A DNA stretch of 23,560 nt from Oscillospiraceae bacterium (GCA_009785875.1 WQUF01000249.1:1-23560), one strand, 5' to 3'; positions 1 through 6,754 are shown, counted from the stretch's first letter. Numbers and translations: made by a program. Notes: generated by a model not told the origin, from the sequence alone.

Positions 1-172
1 CAATGGTCTCATATTCATTTATTAGCACATTTTCACATTCATGCTCTATTTCTATCACTTTGCCTTCTTTAACATCGCCTATGATGTTTTTAACTTTAAT
101 ATCTATCATACGACCTTCTTCTAGTTCGATTACAGCTATTTTATCCTCAATTCTATCAATTATTCCTCTCAT
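1..172 (-). CDS. DUF3006 domain protein, 3' end cut by the window edge
   Basis: An open frame on the minus strand starts at ATG 172-170 and runs off the left edge, giving 57 visible residues. It begins MRGIIDRIEDKIAVIELEEG and continues with a short basic beta-rich stretch and VKEGKVIEIE. This is the pattern of the small DUF3006 family, which are all-beta proteins of unknown function, usually about 70-90 residues long and often near metallo-beta-lactamase-fold hydrolases. A purine-rich GGAAGGAAG lies upstream of the start. The gene follows dnaB by 48 nt on the same strand with no terminator between them, so it is probably the next gene of that operon. No function can be assigned from sequence. 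The family call rests on the N-terminal pattern only. Confidence 0.75.
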   Translation of the reverse strand, partial: MRGIIDRIEDKIAVIELEEGRMIDIKVKNIIGDVKEGKVIEIEHECENVLINEYETI

Positions 173-220
173 ATATCTTTAACTCTTCCTTCCACTCCTT
201 TTCATGACCTAAACTCTAAT

Positions 221-1546
221 CTAATGCACGATGTCTAAATTACCAAATCGGCTGTGCTTTCCATCCCAGGAAAGTTCCACAGTCCCAGTAGCACCATTTC
301 TCTGCTTTGCTATGATACATTCAGATATATTTTGCCTGTCTGTATCTTTATTGTAATATTCATCTCGATAAAGCAGCATGACTATGTCAGCATCCTGTTC
401 AATAGATCCGGATTCACGCAAATCAGAAAGAATAGGTCTATGGTCTGCTCTCTGTTCCGGAGCACGTGACAGTTGAGAGCATGCAATCACTGGACAATCC
501 ATTTCTTTTGCTAATGCTTTTATTGCTCTTGAAATTTCAGAGACTTCCTGTTGCCTATTATCGGTCATAGTGCTTCCTGACATGAGCTGCAAATAATCTA
601 TGACGATTAAATCAAGACCAGTCTCCATCTTCATGCGCCTGCATTTTGACTTAACTTCCATGATAGATATAGCTGCTGTATCATCTATATACATCTTAGC
701 ATTGGATAATGGTCCTGCTGCCCTTGCTATGCTTTCCCAATCATTATCGTCGATATTTCCTGTTCTAAGTTTTATTAAATCTATGCTCGCCTGTGAGCAT
801 AAAAGCTTAAAAGATAATTGCTCTTTAGACATCTCAAGAGAAAAGAAAATCACTTTTTTACCAGTCTTTATGGCTGCAAATTCAGCAATATTAAGGGCAA
901 AAGTAGTCTTTCCCATTGAAGGTCTAGCAGCTACAAGGACCATATCGCCCTTTTGAAATCCAGCTGTTTTTGCATCTAGATCCATAAAGCCAGATGGCAC
1001 TCCTGTAATGTTTCCTTTGTTCTTGTATAATTCCTCAATCTGAATCATTCCTCTAGTGAGTATATCTCTAAGAGGTTCTACATCTGTGCTGCTCCTTTTT
1101 TGAGATATATTGAATATCCTTCTCTCAGCATTCTCCAAAACATCTTTAACATCGGTCTGCTTATTGTAGCTATCATCGATTATTAAGTTACCTGCATTTA
1201 TTAGCTTTCTTAATGTGGATTTATCCTTTACTAAATTGATATAGGATTTTAAATTTAATCCCTTTATTATAGCACCATAAAGCTCACTTATATAGGTAAT
1301 TCCGCCTACTTTATCCAAAGATGAATTTGACCTTAATTTATCGCTTAACGTAACCATATCAATTGCAACGTCATTGTTATATAATTCATATATATTTGAA
1401 AATATGATTTGATGGGCTTCCTTATAGAAATCTTCTTTTCTTAAAGTTTCTAGTACCTGGGCAACATATAAGCTATCATTTAACATAGCTCCTAAAACAT
1501 TCTGCTCAGCTTCCATGCTTTGTGGTAACATTACAATTTGATCCAT
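221..1546 (-). CDS. dnaB: Replicative DNA helicase DnaB
   Basis: Hexameric 5'-3' helicase that unwinds the chromosome at the fork and contacts primase. The N-terminal domain begins LPQSMEAEQNVLGAML, followed by a linker and the RecA-like C-terminal domain. Walker A is ARPSMGKTT (about residue 207 on) and Walker B is LIVIDYLQLM (about 313 on); SLEMSKEQL and the C-terminal QRNGATGTVELSW are also typical. At about 441 residues it is full length, with no intein. I chose ATG at 1546 rather than the in-frame GTG at 1555, because the Shine-Dalgarno GAGGTGG (1558-1552) would overlap the GTG but is well spaced for the ATG. That ribosome site overlaps the TGA stop of lonC, implying translational coupling. 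It is the distal known gene of the DHH-rplI-lonC-dnaB cluster. Confidence 0.97.
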   Translation of the reverse strand: MDQIVMLPQSMEAEQNVLGAMLNDSLYVAQVLETLRKEDFYKEAHQIIFSNIYELYNNDVAIDMVTLSDKLRSNSSLDKVGGITYISELYGAIIKGLNLKSYINLVKDKSTLRKLINAGNLIIDDSYNKQTDVKDVLENAERRIFNISQKRSSTDVEPLRDILTRGMIQIEELYKNKGNITGVPSGFMDLDAKTAGFQKGDMVLVAARPSMGKTTFALNIAEFAAIKTGKKVIFFSLEMSKEQLSFKLLCSQASIDLIKLRTGNIDDNDWESIARAAGPLSNAKMYIDDTAAISIMEVKSKCRRMKMETGLDLIVIDYLQLMSGSTMTDNRQQEVSEISRAIKALAKEMDCPVIACSQLSRAPEQRADHRPILSDLRESGSIEQDADIVMLLYRDEYYNKDTDRQNISECIIAKQRNGATGTVELSWDGKHSRFGNLDIVH

Positions 1547-1556
1547 TGAAGCCACC

Positions 1557-3425
1557 TCAATCTACTAATACTTCATCTATTAATTCATAAATAGTTTGGA
1601 CAGTTGAAACTTCTATACCCTTAATATCTGTAGGTATTTCGTCTGCATTTTCCTTTGGGATGTACACTTTAGATATCCCTCTGCGTTTTGCACCATAAAT
1701 CTTTTCATATACCCCTCCTACAGGCTTAATGCGACCCTGCAATGATATTTCACCAGTTACTGCTATATCGCTTCTGATTTTCTTATTTAAAAGTGCGCTT
1801 ATTATGCATAAAGTAATAGCAGCACCAGCAGATGGGCCATCTATCTTTCCTCCACCTACAATATTTACATGTATATCATATTCACTTATTTCTCTATCTG
1901 TTATCTTTCTGATTACTGAAGCTGCATTGTAAACAGAATCCTTTGCCATGCTCCCTGCAGTTTCGTTAAAGCGCACCACACCTTTTCCCTTTTGCCTTGC
2001 TTCGAAGACAGAGCATTCTATTTCAATTGTTGAGCCTATAAATCCATATACTCCCAGTCCATATATTTTACCAACTTGATTTTCTTCATTTTTATTTACT
2101 TCATCAAATTGCTTTAACCTGCTTATGCTGATAACTTCTTTTAAATCCTGGATTGTCAGCTTAAGTTTTTTTTGGTCTTCAGATCTATTTTTATACAAAA
2201 CATAGCCATATAAATCTGAAAGTATATTTATTGCTTTTCTTCCCTCAATTGTATAATTGCTTATGATTTCTGGTATCTCATCATCCATTGTTATATCCAG
2301 CTTTGATGCAGCATCCATTACTATCTTTTTAATATCCTCATTAGACAATGGCTCAAAGAATACCTCTGTACATCTTGACCGAAGTGCGAGATTTATCTCT
2401 TGTGGTTCTTTCGTCGTGGCTCCAATCAAAATAAAATCAGCAGGAGCTCCATTTTCAAAAAGATACTTTATATAGAGAGGGGTATTTTCATCATCAGGGT
2501 CATAGTAAGAAGAAGAAAATTCCACCTTTTTATCTTCAAGGACTTTAAGGAGCTTATTTTGCAATATTGGATCCAATTCTCCAATTTCATCGATGAACAA
2601 AATCCCTCCATGTGCTTCAGTCACAAGACCAGGCTTTGGCTCAGGTATGCCGACTTCAGCTAAATCCCGTTTGCTTCCTTGATAAATTGGATCATGGACA
2701 GATCCTAAAAGTGGATTTGTAATCTCTCTTGGATCCCACCTAAGTGTCGTTCCATCAACTTCAACAAACTTTGAGTCCTCTGTAAACGGTGTGTATTTTA
2801 ATTTTTTAGCTTCTTCCAGTACAAGCCTTGCTGCTGTGGTTTTTCCAACTCCCGGATAGCCATAAAGGATGACATGTTGTGGATAAGGCGATGCTATTTT
2901 AGATAATAACGATCTAATAGCTCTTTCCTGTCCTACAATTTCACTAAAATTTGATGGTCTAAGCACATTTTGAATGCTCTTTGATAATTTCTTTTCACTC
3001 AAAGCTTCAAGATCTTTTAATTTCTTCTCTGTTTTGCTATTCTCAACACCTCTTTGTTTCCGAATGATTCCAAGTCTTACTTCATCGACGTACTTTTCTT
3101 GTTTTTCCATTAAAAGTTTCTCGACTTCTGCCTCTAATTTATTTTGAACATATTTTTTTGCAAGCATGTTTGACATTTGAGATTCTATCTCTTCCATTGC
3201 CTTCTTGAGCTCCCCATCATTGGGTATTGAATTATATGAATTGTTATCTAAAACGATCCTGTTTAATGCATATATTCTTTCATTTACATTCTTAGAATCA
3301 ACATATTTATCAAGCTTATATTTTATTATTCTAGATTTAATAGTTCCATCTTCAAATATGTTTTTTAGCAATTCAAAAAGTGTTTTTACTTGAAGCTCTA
3401 CAGGAATATTATTTATATCTTTCAT
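1557..3425 (-). CDS. lonC: Lon-family ATP-dependent protease, LonC/spore type
   Basis: AAA+ serine protease of 622 residues. It lacks the long LonA substrate-binding domain and instead has a charged, probably coiled-coil N-terminus (about 1-150). Walker A GYPGVGKT is at 189-196 and Walker B GGILFIDE at 273-280, with a long insert between them as in LonB/LonC. The Lon protease domain carries Ser532 in DGPSAG and Lys575 in GGVYEK, 43 residues apart as in E. coli Lon (Ser679/Lys722). B. subtilis LonB is about 550 residues. The extra N-terminus and the position between rplI and dnaB fit the LonC subfamily, which is known only from some spore formers and is proposed to act in sporulation. ATG 3425 follows rplI by 9 nt. 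The function in sporulation is inference; the protease identity is firm. Confidence 0.9.
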   Translation of the reverse strand: MKDINNIPVELQVKTLFELLKNIFEDGTIKSRIIKYKLDKYVDSKNVNERIYALNRIVLDNNSYNSIPNDGELKKAMEEIESQMSNMLAKKYVQNKLEAEVEKLLMEKQEKYVDEVRLGIIRKQRGVENSKTEKKLKDLEALSEKKLSKSIQNVLRPSNFSEIVGQERAIRSLLSKIASPYPQHVILYGYPGVGKTTAARLVLEEAKKLKYTPFTEDSKFVEVDGTTLRWDPREITNPLLGSVHDPIYQGSKRDLAEVGIPEPKPGLVTEAHGGILFIDEIGELDPILQNKLLKVLEDKKVEFSSSYYDPDDENTPLYIKYLFENGAPADFILIGATTKEPQEINLALRSRCTEVFFEPLSNEDIKKIVMDAASKLDITMDDEIPEIISNYTIEGRKAINILSDLYGYVLYKNRSEDQKKLKLTIQDLKEVISISRLKQFDEVNKNEENQVGKIYGLGVYGFIGSTIEIECSVFEARQKGKGVVRFNETAGSMAKDSVYNAASVIRKITDREISEYDIHVNIVGGGKIDGPSAGAAITLCIISALLNKKIRSDIAVTGEISLQGRIKPVGGVYEKIYGAKRRGISKVYIPKENADEIPTDIKGIEVSTVQTIYELIDEVLVD

Positions 3426-3434
3426 TTTTTTCTC

Positions 3435-3878
3435 CTACTTTTCATTAACAACTACCTTGATTTTGGTGGAAACTTCAGGATATACTTTAACTTCTGCATC
3501 ATAAACGCCTAAGCCCTTTATAGGATTTATAGTGATCTTCTTTTTATCGATAGAAATATTATAAGTTTTCATTAAAGCATCTACAATATCTTTATTAGAT
3601 ACTGTTCCATATATCTTTCCATTTTCTCCTGCTTTAACATAAACTATAATTTCTTTTCCAAATAAATCTTTGGCTATTTCTTGAGCTCCTTTTAATTGTT
3701 CTACTTTTTTCATTCTTTCAGCTTCTTTTTGATTGTCTAAATTTTTTAGATTTGATTCTGTCGCTTCTAATGCAAGCTTTTTAGGGAATAAAAAATTTCT
3801 GGCATAACCATCTGATGCTTTCACAACTTGACCTTTTTTACCTAATCCATTTACATCACTGAGCAATATGATCTTCAT
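3435..3878 (-). CDS. rplI: 50S ribosomal protein L9
   Basis: L9 binds 23S rRNA at the base of the L1 stalk and helps maintain reading frame. The N-terminal RNA-binding domain MKIILLSDVNGLGKKG...VKASDGYARNFLFPKKLA is diagnostic. It is followed by the long charged connecting helix (about 42-75) and a C-terminal domain ending YPEVSTKIKVVV. At 147 residues it has the usual length (about 148). Its ATG overlaps the TGA of the upstream DHH gene in an ATGA arrangement (3878-3875), indicating translational coupling. The pairing of rplI with a GdpP-type gene is conserved in Firmicutes. Confidence 0.98.
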   Translation of the reverse strand: MKIILLSDVNGLGKKGQVVKASDGYARNFLFPKKLALEATESNLKNLDNQKEAERMKKVEQLKGAQEIAKDLFGKEIIVYVKAGENGKIYGTVSNKDIVDALMKTYNISIDKKKITINPIKGLGVYDAEVKVYPEVSTKIKVVVNEK

Positions 3879-4879
3879 TTTTTTTGCCCTCCTATATATT
3901 CAATAATCTTTTTTTCTAAAATTATTTGAGCATCTATTAATTCTATATTTTCCAGCCTTGCAGCTGCCATTTGATAATGTCCACCTCCACCTAATGATTC
4001 CATTATATATTGAACATTAAAATCATATAAAGAACGAGCACTGATAAATACATCGTCTCCAAGCTTCATAAGTCCAAAAGATACGTTTATTCCATTGATA
4101 TTCAAGAGATCGTCTACGACTAAGCTGAGCATCAGTTTATCTTTAACACTATTGGGAAGCAAAACCAGTGCTATATTATCTTGTATATATGCTTTGCTTA
4201 TTATTCCAGTTTTCAAATTATACTCATCAAAATCCTCGCTGAACATGGATTTTATTTTCAACATATCTACCCCAAAGGAGGTTAGATAAGAAAGTATGCT
4301 AAATGTATAGCTATCCGTTCTATACCAAAATCCTTTAGTATCTAAAGCAATACCTGCTATTAAAACTTCTGCAACCATTTTACTTATTGGAAAATCTATC
4401 AATAAGTTTTTCATAATCTCCCCTATAAACTCAGAAGCCGATGAATAATAGTCTAAAATAATTTCAAAAACTACATCATCTATTTTGTTATATTTATTTT
4501 CAATGTGATGATCGAGAATTATTTTGTTGGAGTGTCTTTCTATCAGATCTATATTTTCAACATAGCTCTTTGCATGTACATCAACTATGATGATTAAAGT
4601 ATTTTTATTTATATATTTTTTTGCTGTATTATTGTCAATAAAAACATTTTCATATTCATTTAAAGCCTTGAATCTATTATAAATTGGTACTAGGCTCTCA
4701 TTTACGCTTTCAATTTGTATTTTACACTCCTTCTTTAAATAATTACAAATTGTATTTATGCCCATTGCAGAGCCAAAACAATCAGTATCCATATCCTTGT
4801 GACCTACTACTAATACAGAATCAGAGGATAATATTAAGTTTTTAATTTTATTGATCCTTGTAATATCATTTTTTTTCAT
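3875..4879 (-). CDS. Stand-alone DHH/DHHA1 phosphodiesterase of the GdpP catalytic type
   Basis: About 334 residues, made of a DHH domain plus a DHHA1 domain. Metal-ligand motifs are GHKDMDTD (26-33), IIVDVH with Asp100, LDHH (122-125) and the Asp of IALDT (180). The substrate-binding GGGGH is at 297-301, preceded by ISARS and NVQYIMESLGGGGH. The latter two are closest to GdpP (c-di-AMP phosphodiesterase), as is the position next to rplI. GdpP normally has about 650 residues, with two membrane helices, a degenerate PAS and a GGDEF-like domain before DHH. None of these is present: the frame starts here, and a terminator and rpsR lie directly upstream. All catalytic residues are kept, so hydrolysis of c-di-AMP, pApA or another nanoRNA is likely; which of these is not decidable. 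ATG 4879 has a weak GAGTGA ribosome site; an in-frame GTG at 4891 is an alternative start. A possible -10 TATAAT is at 4934-4929. Confidence 0.88.
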   Translation of the reverse strand: MKKNDITRINKIKNLILSSDSVLVVGHKDMDTDCFGSAMGINTICNYLKKECKIQIESVNESLVPIYNRFKALNEYENVFIDNNTAKKYINKNTLIIIVDVHAKSYVENIDLIERHSNKIILDHHIENKYNKIDDVVFEIILDYYSSASEFIGEIMKNLLIDFPISKMVAEVLIAGIALDTKGFWYRTDSYTFSILSYLTSFGVDMLKIKSMFSEDFDEYNLKTGIISKAYIQDNIALVLLPNSVKDKLMLSLVVDDLLNINGINVSFGLMKLGDDVFISARSLYDFNVQYIMESLGGGGHYQMAAARLENIELIDAQIILEKKIIEYIGGQKK

Positions 4880-4948
4880 ACTATCACTCACTCATCAAAA
4901 TAGATATATGATTATGTGTATATATTTTATTATACAATTTTATAAAAT

Positions 4949-4974
4949 AAAAGCTACTGGAATCAGTAGCTTTT
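4949..4974 (-). terminator. Intrinsic terminator of the rpsF-ssb-rpsR operon
   Basis: Perfect 10-bp arms (AAAAGCTACT at 4949-4958 and AGTAGCTTTT at 4965-4974) surround a 6-nt loop. Read on the minus strand, the stem ends in a T-rich run (TTTTATTTTAT). It starts only 4 nt after the rpsR stop codon and separates that operon from the DHH-rplI-lonC-dnaB cluster. Confidence 0.85.
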
Positions 4975-4978
4975 TATA

Positions 4979-5242
4979 TTACTCAGTTGTAAAAGGTAAT
5001 AATGCAATATTTCTGGCCCTTTTTATAGCTTCTGTTAATTTTCTTTGATGTTTTGCACAGTTGCCAGAAATTCTTCTTGGATATATTTTACCTCTTTCAG
5101 ATACAAATTTCCTAAGTTTTCCTATGTCTTTATAGTCTATGTAATCAACTTTTTCAACACAAAACATACAAACTTTTTTCTTAGCTTTCCTAAATTTGTT
5201 ACCTGGTTTTTTAGAATCTCTTTTATCGTCTCTATCTCTCAT
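4979..5242 (-). CDS. rpsR: 30S ribosomal protein S18, zinc-ligand (C+) form
   Basis: S18 binds the 16S rRNA platform together with S6. The 87 residues contain the family core DYKDIGKLRKFVSERGKIYPRRISG and end KRARNIALLPF. Cys25-x2-Cys28 and Cys62-x2-His65 form a probable zinc site (the C+ form); B. subtilis S18 lacks these cysteines. The N-terminus is a charged extension, MRDRDDKRDSKK. The start at ATG 5242 is set by AAGGAG (5255-5250) at 7-nt spacing. The gene is co-transcribed with rpsF and ssb. Its ribosome-binding site is one copy of a tandem duplication that also contains the end of ssb. Confidence 0.98.
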   Translation of the reverse strand: MRDRDDKRDSKKPGNKFRKAKKKVCMFCVEKVDYIDYKDIGKLRKFVSERGKIYPRRISGNCAKHQRKLTEAIKRARNIALLPFTTE

Positions 5243-5248
5243 TTAAAT

Positions 5249-5400
5249 TCTCCTTCATTTAGAACGGAATATTTCCATCATCAATTAGTGTCATATCAGA
5301 GCCAAAATCTGATTCTGTCATTAATTTTAATCTCCTTCATTTAGAACGGAATATCTCCTTCGTCAATTGGTGTCATATCAGCTCCAAAATCTGATTCAGT
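5249..5400 (-). repeat. Tandem duplication of the ssb 3' end plus downstream ribosome-binding site
   Basis: Two direct copies of about 70 bp, 5249-5318 and 5331-5400, are offset by 82 bp and differ at 7 of 70 positions. Each copy contains, on the minus strand, an acidic ssb tail ending IPF, a TAA stop, and TGAAGGAGA. The right-hand copy is the real end of ssb. The left-hand copy supplies the rpsR ribosome-binding site. The 12 bp between the copies (5319-5330) do not match the ssb sequence. Confidence 0.92.
5259..5321 (-). CDS. Possible 20-residue SSB C-terminal-tail peptide
   Basis: A complete small frame inside the duplicated segment reads MTESDFGSDMTLIDDGNIPF, followed by TAA. The end of SSB reads YTESDFGADMTPIDEGDIPF, so 15 of 20 residues match and the terminal IPF is intact. 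The frame has its own ATG (5321-5319) and an AAGGAG (5337-5332) at 10-nt spacing, and starts 19 nt after the ssb stop within the rpsF-ssb-rpsR message. In SSB this acidic tip is the docking site for many repair and replication proteins. A free tip peptide could compete with SSB for partners; this is inference. It may equally be an untranslated relic or just a spacer. There are four non-synonymous and three synonymous differences between the copies, which does not prove selection. Confidence 0.4.
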   Translation of the reverse strand: MTESDFGSDMTLIDDGNIPF

Positions 5401-5790
5401 ATATGAATTGTATTGTGGTTGGTTATTAGTGCTATGATCAAAGTTAGACGGATTTTCTTTATTCTGATTCTGAGCTCGTTCTAAAAATTTAACTTCCTCT
5501 GCTACTACTTCTGTAACATATCTCTTTGTTCCATCTTTTGCATCGTATGAGCTGGTTTGTATTCTTCCACTCACAGCTATTTGCCTTCCTTTGTTCATAT
5601 AATTTGCCGTAGATTCAGCCTGTTTTCCCCAAACTACGATAGGAATAAAATCTGCTTCTCTTTGACCATTTGTTCCAGGCATTCTCCTATCAACTGCTAA
5701 TGTAAATCTTGCCACAGCAGTTCCATTATTTGGTGTAAATCTAAGCTCTGGATCTTTTGTTAATCTGCCAATTAATACCACTTTATTCAC
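5341..5790 (-). CDS. ssb: Single-stranded DNA-binding protein SSB
   Basis: Binds and protects single-stranded DNA at forks and repair sites as a tetramer. The OB fold covers about residues 1-105 (MNKVVLIGRLTKDPELRFTP, FTLAVDR, DFIPIVVWGKQAE, GRIQTSSYDAKDG). It is followed by a flexible Asn/Gln-rich linker and the acidic tip DEGDIPF that recruits partner proteins. At 149 residues it is of usual length. The start is GTG at 5790 with GGTG 7 nt upstream. It lies between rpsF and rpsR as in most Firmicutes. Its last 60 or so bases are duplicated immediately downstream. Confidence 0.98.
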   Translation of the reverse strand: MNKVVLIGRLTKDPELRFTPNNGTAVARFTLAVDRRMPGTNGQREADFIPIVVWGKQAESTANYMNKGRQIAVSGRIQTSSYDAKDGTKRYVTEVVAEEVKFLERAQNQNKENPSNFDHSTNNQPQYNSYTESDFGADMTPIDEGDIPF

Positions 5791-5805
5791 TTTTAAACAC
5801 CAACC

Positions 5806-6093
5806 TTATTTTTCTTGTTTTAATATAATATGTCTTATGACTGCATCAGTTATTCTGTACTGTCTATCTAATTCTTGGGGTAAATCCGGTTTAGCTTGAA
5901 AATTCATTAAAACATAAATGCCTTCATTTATTTTATTTATTTCATAAGCTAGTTTTCTTTTTCCCCAAAGATCTACATTGTCTACAGTACCACCACTTGA
6001 TTCTATTACACCCTTAAATTTCTCTATGTTTAAATTCACTGCTGAATCATCTAGAGTAGGATTTAATATAAATATGGTTTCATACTTATTCAT
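5806..6093 (-). CDS. rpsF: 30S ribosomal protein S6
   Basis: S6 forms a complex with S18 on the 16S rRNA platform. The 95 residues begin MNKYETIFILNPTLDD and contain WGKRKLAYEINKINEGIYVLMNF and a C-terminal DAVIRHIILK, all diagnostic. ATG 6093 was chosen over the in-frame GTG at 6102, because the strong ribosome site GGAGGAGGTG overlaps the GTG and is correctly spaced for the ATG. It is the first gene of rpsF-ssb-rpsR and has a consensus promoter and a hairpin-bearing leader of about 60 nt. Confidence 0.98.
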   Translation of the reverse strand: MNKYETIFILNPTLDDSAVNLNIEKFKGVIESSGGTVDNVDLWGKRKLAYEINKINEGIYVLMNFQAKPDLPQELDRQYRITDAVIRHIILKQEK

Positions 6094-6106
6094 TCTAAGC
6101 ACCTCC

Positions 6107-6147
6107 TCCCTATGGACTAGGCTGTTTAATTTAATAAACAGCAGGGA
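6107..6147 (-). promoter_or_regulatory. Candidate S6:S18 autoregulatory leader of rpsF
   Basis: The rpsF leader can fold into a two-part hairpin. A lower stem of 5 bp pairs TCCCT (6147-6143) with AGGGA (6111-6107). An upper stem of 8 bp pairs GCTGTTTA (6142-6135) with TAAACAGC (6128-6121) and closes a 6-nt loop. A 9-nt bulge lies on the 3' side only (6120-6112). The lower stem abuts and partly covers the rpsF ribosome-binding site. Bacterial rpsF leaders bound by the S6:S18 complex have a hairpin with such a bulge. However, the conserved CCG I recall for that motif is not evident in this bulge, so the assignment is tentative. Confidence 0.45.
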
Positions 6148-6158
6148 TATACTAAGCG

Positions 6159-6187
6159 ATTATAGCATTATAATTTTATATTATCAA
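6159..6187 (-). promoter_or_regulatory. Sigma-A promoter of rpsF-ssb-rpsR
   Basis: The -35 TTGATA (6187-6182) and -10 TATAAT (6164-6159) are separated by 17 bp. The expected start of transcription is near 6152, giving a leader of about 60 nt. The promoter lies just after the stop codon of the DUF951 gene, so the ribosomal operon can be expressed independently of that gene. Confidence 0.85.
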
Positions 6188-6191
6188 GCTT

Positions 6192-6392
6192 TTATTTGCT
6201 ATTTTCATCAGCATCATAAATTTTTTTTACTCCTCTTTCAAATTTTACTCTGGTGAGCATTACTATCCTATCGCACTTTATGCATTTTAATTTAATATCT
6301 GCTCCCAGCCTTATTATCTTCCATTTATTGTTTCCACATGGGTGAACTTTTTTCATTTCAGCAATATCGCCTAATTTATATTCCTTATCCAT
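6192..6392 (-). CDS. DUF951 family small protein
   Basis: 66 residues. The core GDIAEMKKVHPCGNNKWKIIRLGADIKLKCIKC is the DUF951 signature (a KKxHPCG-x-W motif followed by GADI-KLKCxxC). The three cysteines (HPCG and CIKC) may form a metal or nucleic-acid-binding site; this is inference. The family is widespread in Firmicutes and commonly sits near rpsF and the partition genes. No function is established. The start at ATG 6392 has AAAGGTG upstream. It is 10 nt downstream of the DUF3343 gene, so the two are probably co-transcribed. Confidence 0.88.
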   Translation of the reverse strand: MDKEYKLGDIAEMKKVHPCGNNKWKIIRLGADIKLKCIKCDRIVMLTRVKFERGVKKIYDADENSK

Positions 6393-6402
6393 AAAATCAC
6401 CT

Positions 6403-6657
6403 TTATATTAAATTATACCCATTTTTTGTAATTTCAAATAAATTTTTGTATAATAAATTTTCTTTTGCTATAATTTCAAGAATATCATTTAATTCTACAT
6501 CTTCAAGCTTGATGCAAAGCCCACAACTAAAACTTAAGCTTCTTGGAGTAGGCATTAAAATCATTTTTAAATCATATCTATTGTTATCCTTAATTTTTTT
6601 TTCAAAGTGCATAACTGAATGAGTATTGTTAAAAGTTATTAAAATATTTTTTTTCAT
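6403..6657 (-). CDS. DUF3343 family protein (putative Se/S carrier-like)
   Basis: 84 residues. The pattern ILITFNNTHSVMHFEKK...LMPTPRSLSFSCGLCIKL matches DUF3343: an alpha-beta protein with a PTPR-x-(I/L)SxSCG motif whose cysteine (in SCGLC) has been proposed to carry selenium or sulfur. That role is a family hypothesis and cannot be tested here. This copy has two cysteines two residues apart. The start at ATG 6657 follows GAGGATAT. It is the first gene of a two-gene unit with DUF951, driven by a promoter that overlaps the divergent ytvI promoter. Confidence 0.8.
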   Translation of the reverse strand: MKKNILITFNNTHSVMHFEKKIKDNNRYDLKMILMPTPRSLSFSCGLCIKLEDVELNDILEIIAKENLLYKNLFEITKNGYNLI

Positions 6658-6697
6658 ATATCCTCTACTCGCTAAATTTGATTACTATTGATGGTTA

Positions 6698-6718
6698 AAT
6701 TATGATATAATCATAATT
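6698..6718. promoter_or_regulatory. 21-bp palindrome at overlapping divergent promoters
   Basis: Perfect 9-bp arms, AATTATGAT (6698-6706) and ATCATAATT (6710-6718), flank a 3-bp centre. The palindrome covers the -10 elements of both divergent promoters and could be an operator. In DNA this AT-rich, palindromes of this size do occur by chance. Confidence 0.35.
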
Positions 6719-6728
6719 AACTTGTCAA
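6699..6728 (-). promoter_or_regulatory. Promoter of DUF3343-DUF951
   Basis: The -35 TTGACA (6728-6723, perfect) and -10 CATAAT (6704-6699) are separated by 18 bp. The expected start is near 6692, about 35 nt before the ATG at 6657. Confidence 0.65.
6703..6711 (+). promoter_or_regulatory. Extended -10 promoter of ytvI
   Basis: TGATATAAT (TG at 6703-6704, TATAAT at 6706-6711) is an extended -10 element with no good -35. The expected start is near 6718, about 37 nt before ytvI. Its -10 is next to the -10 of the divergent DUF3343 promoter, so simultaneous use of both is unlikely. A forespore or mother-cell sigma factor could also be involved, but I see no clear match. Confidence 0.5.
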
Positions 6729-6754
6729 CTGATAATTTTTGAAAGGTTGATCTT

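Noticed and set aside
463..468. CACGTG in dnaB as a second parS
   Set aside because: The flanks do not match TGTTTCACGTGAAACA. The same holds for CACGTG at 15131-15136 and 15604-15609.
600..956. 118-codon plus-strand frame opposite dnaB
   Set aside because: It is antisense to the conserved RecA-like domain and shows no family motif or ribosome site.
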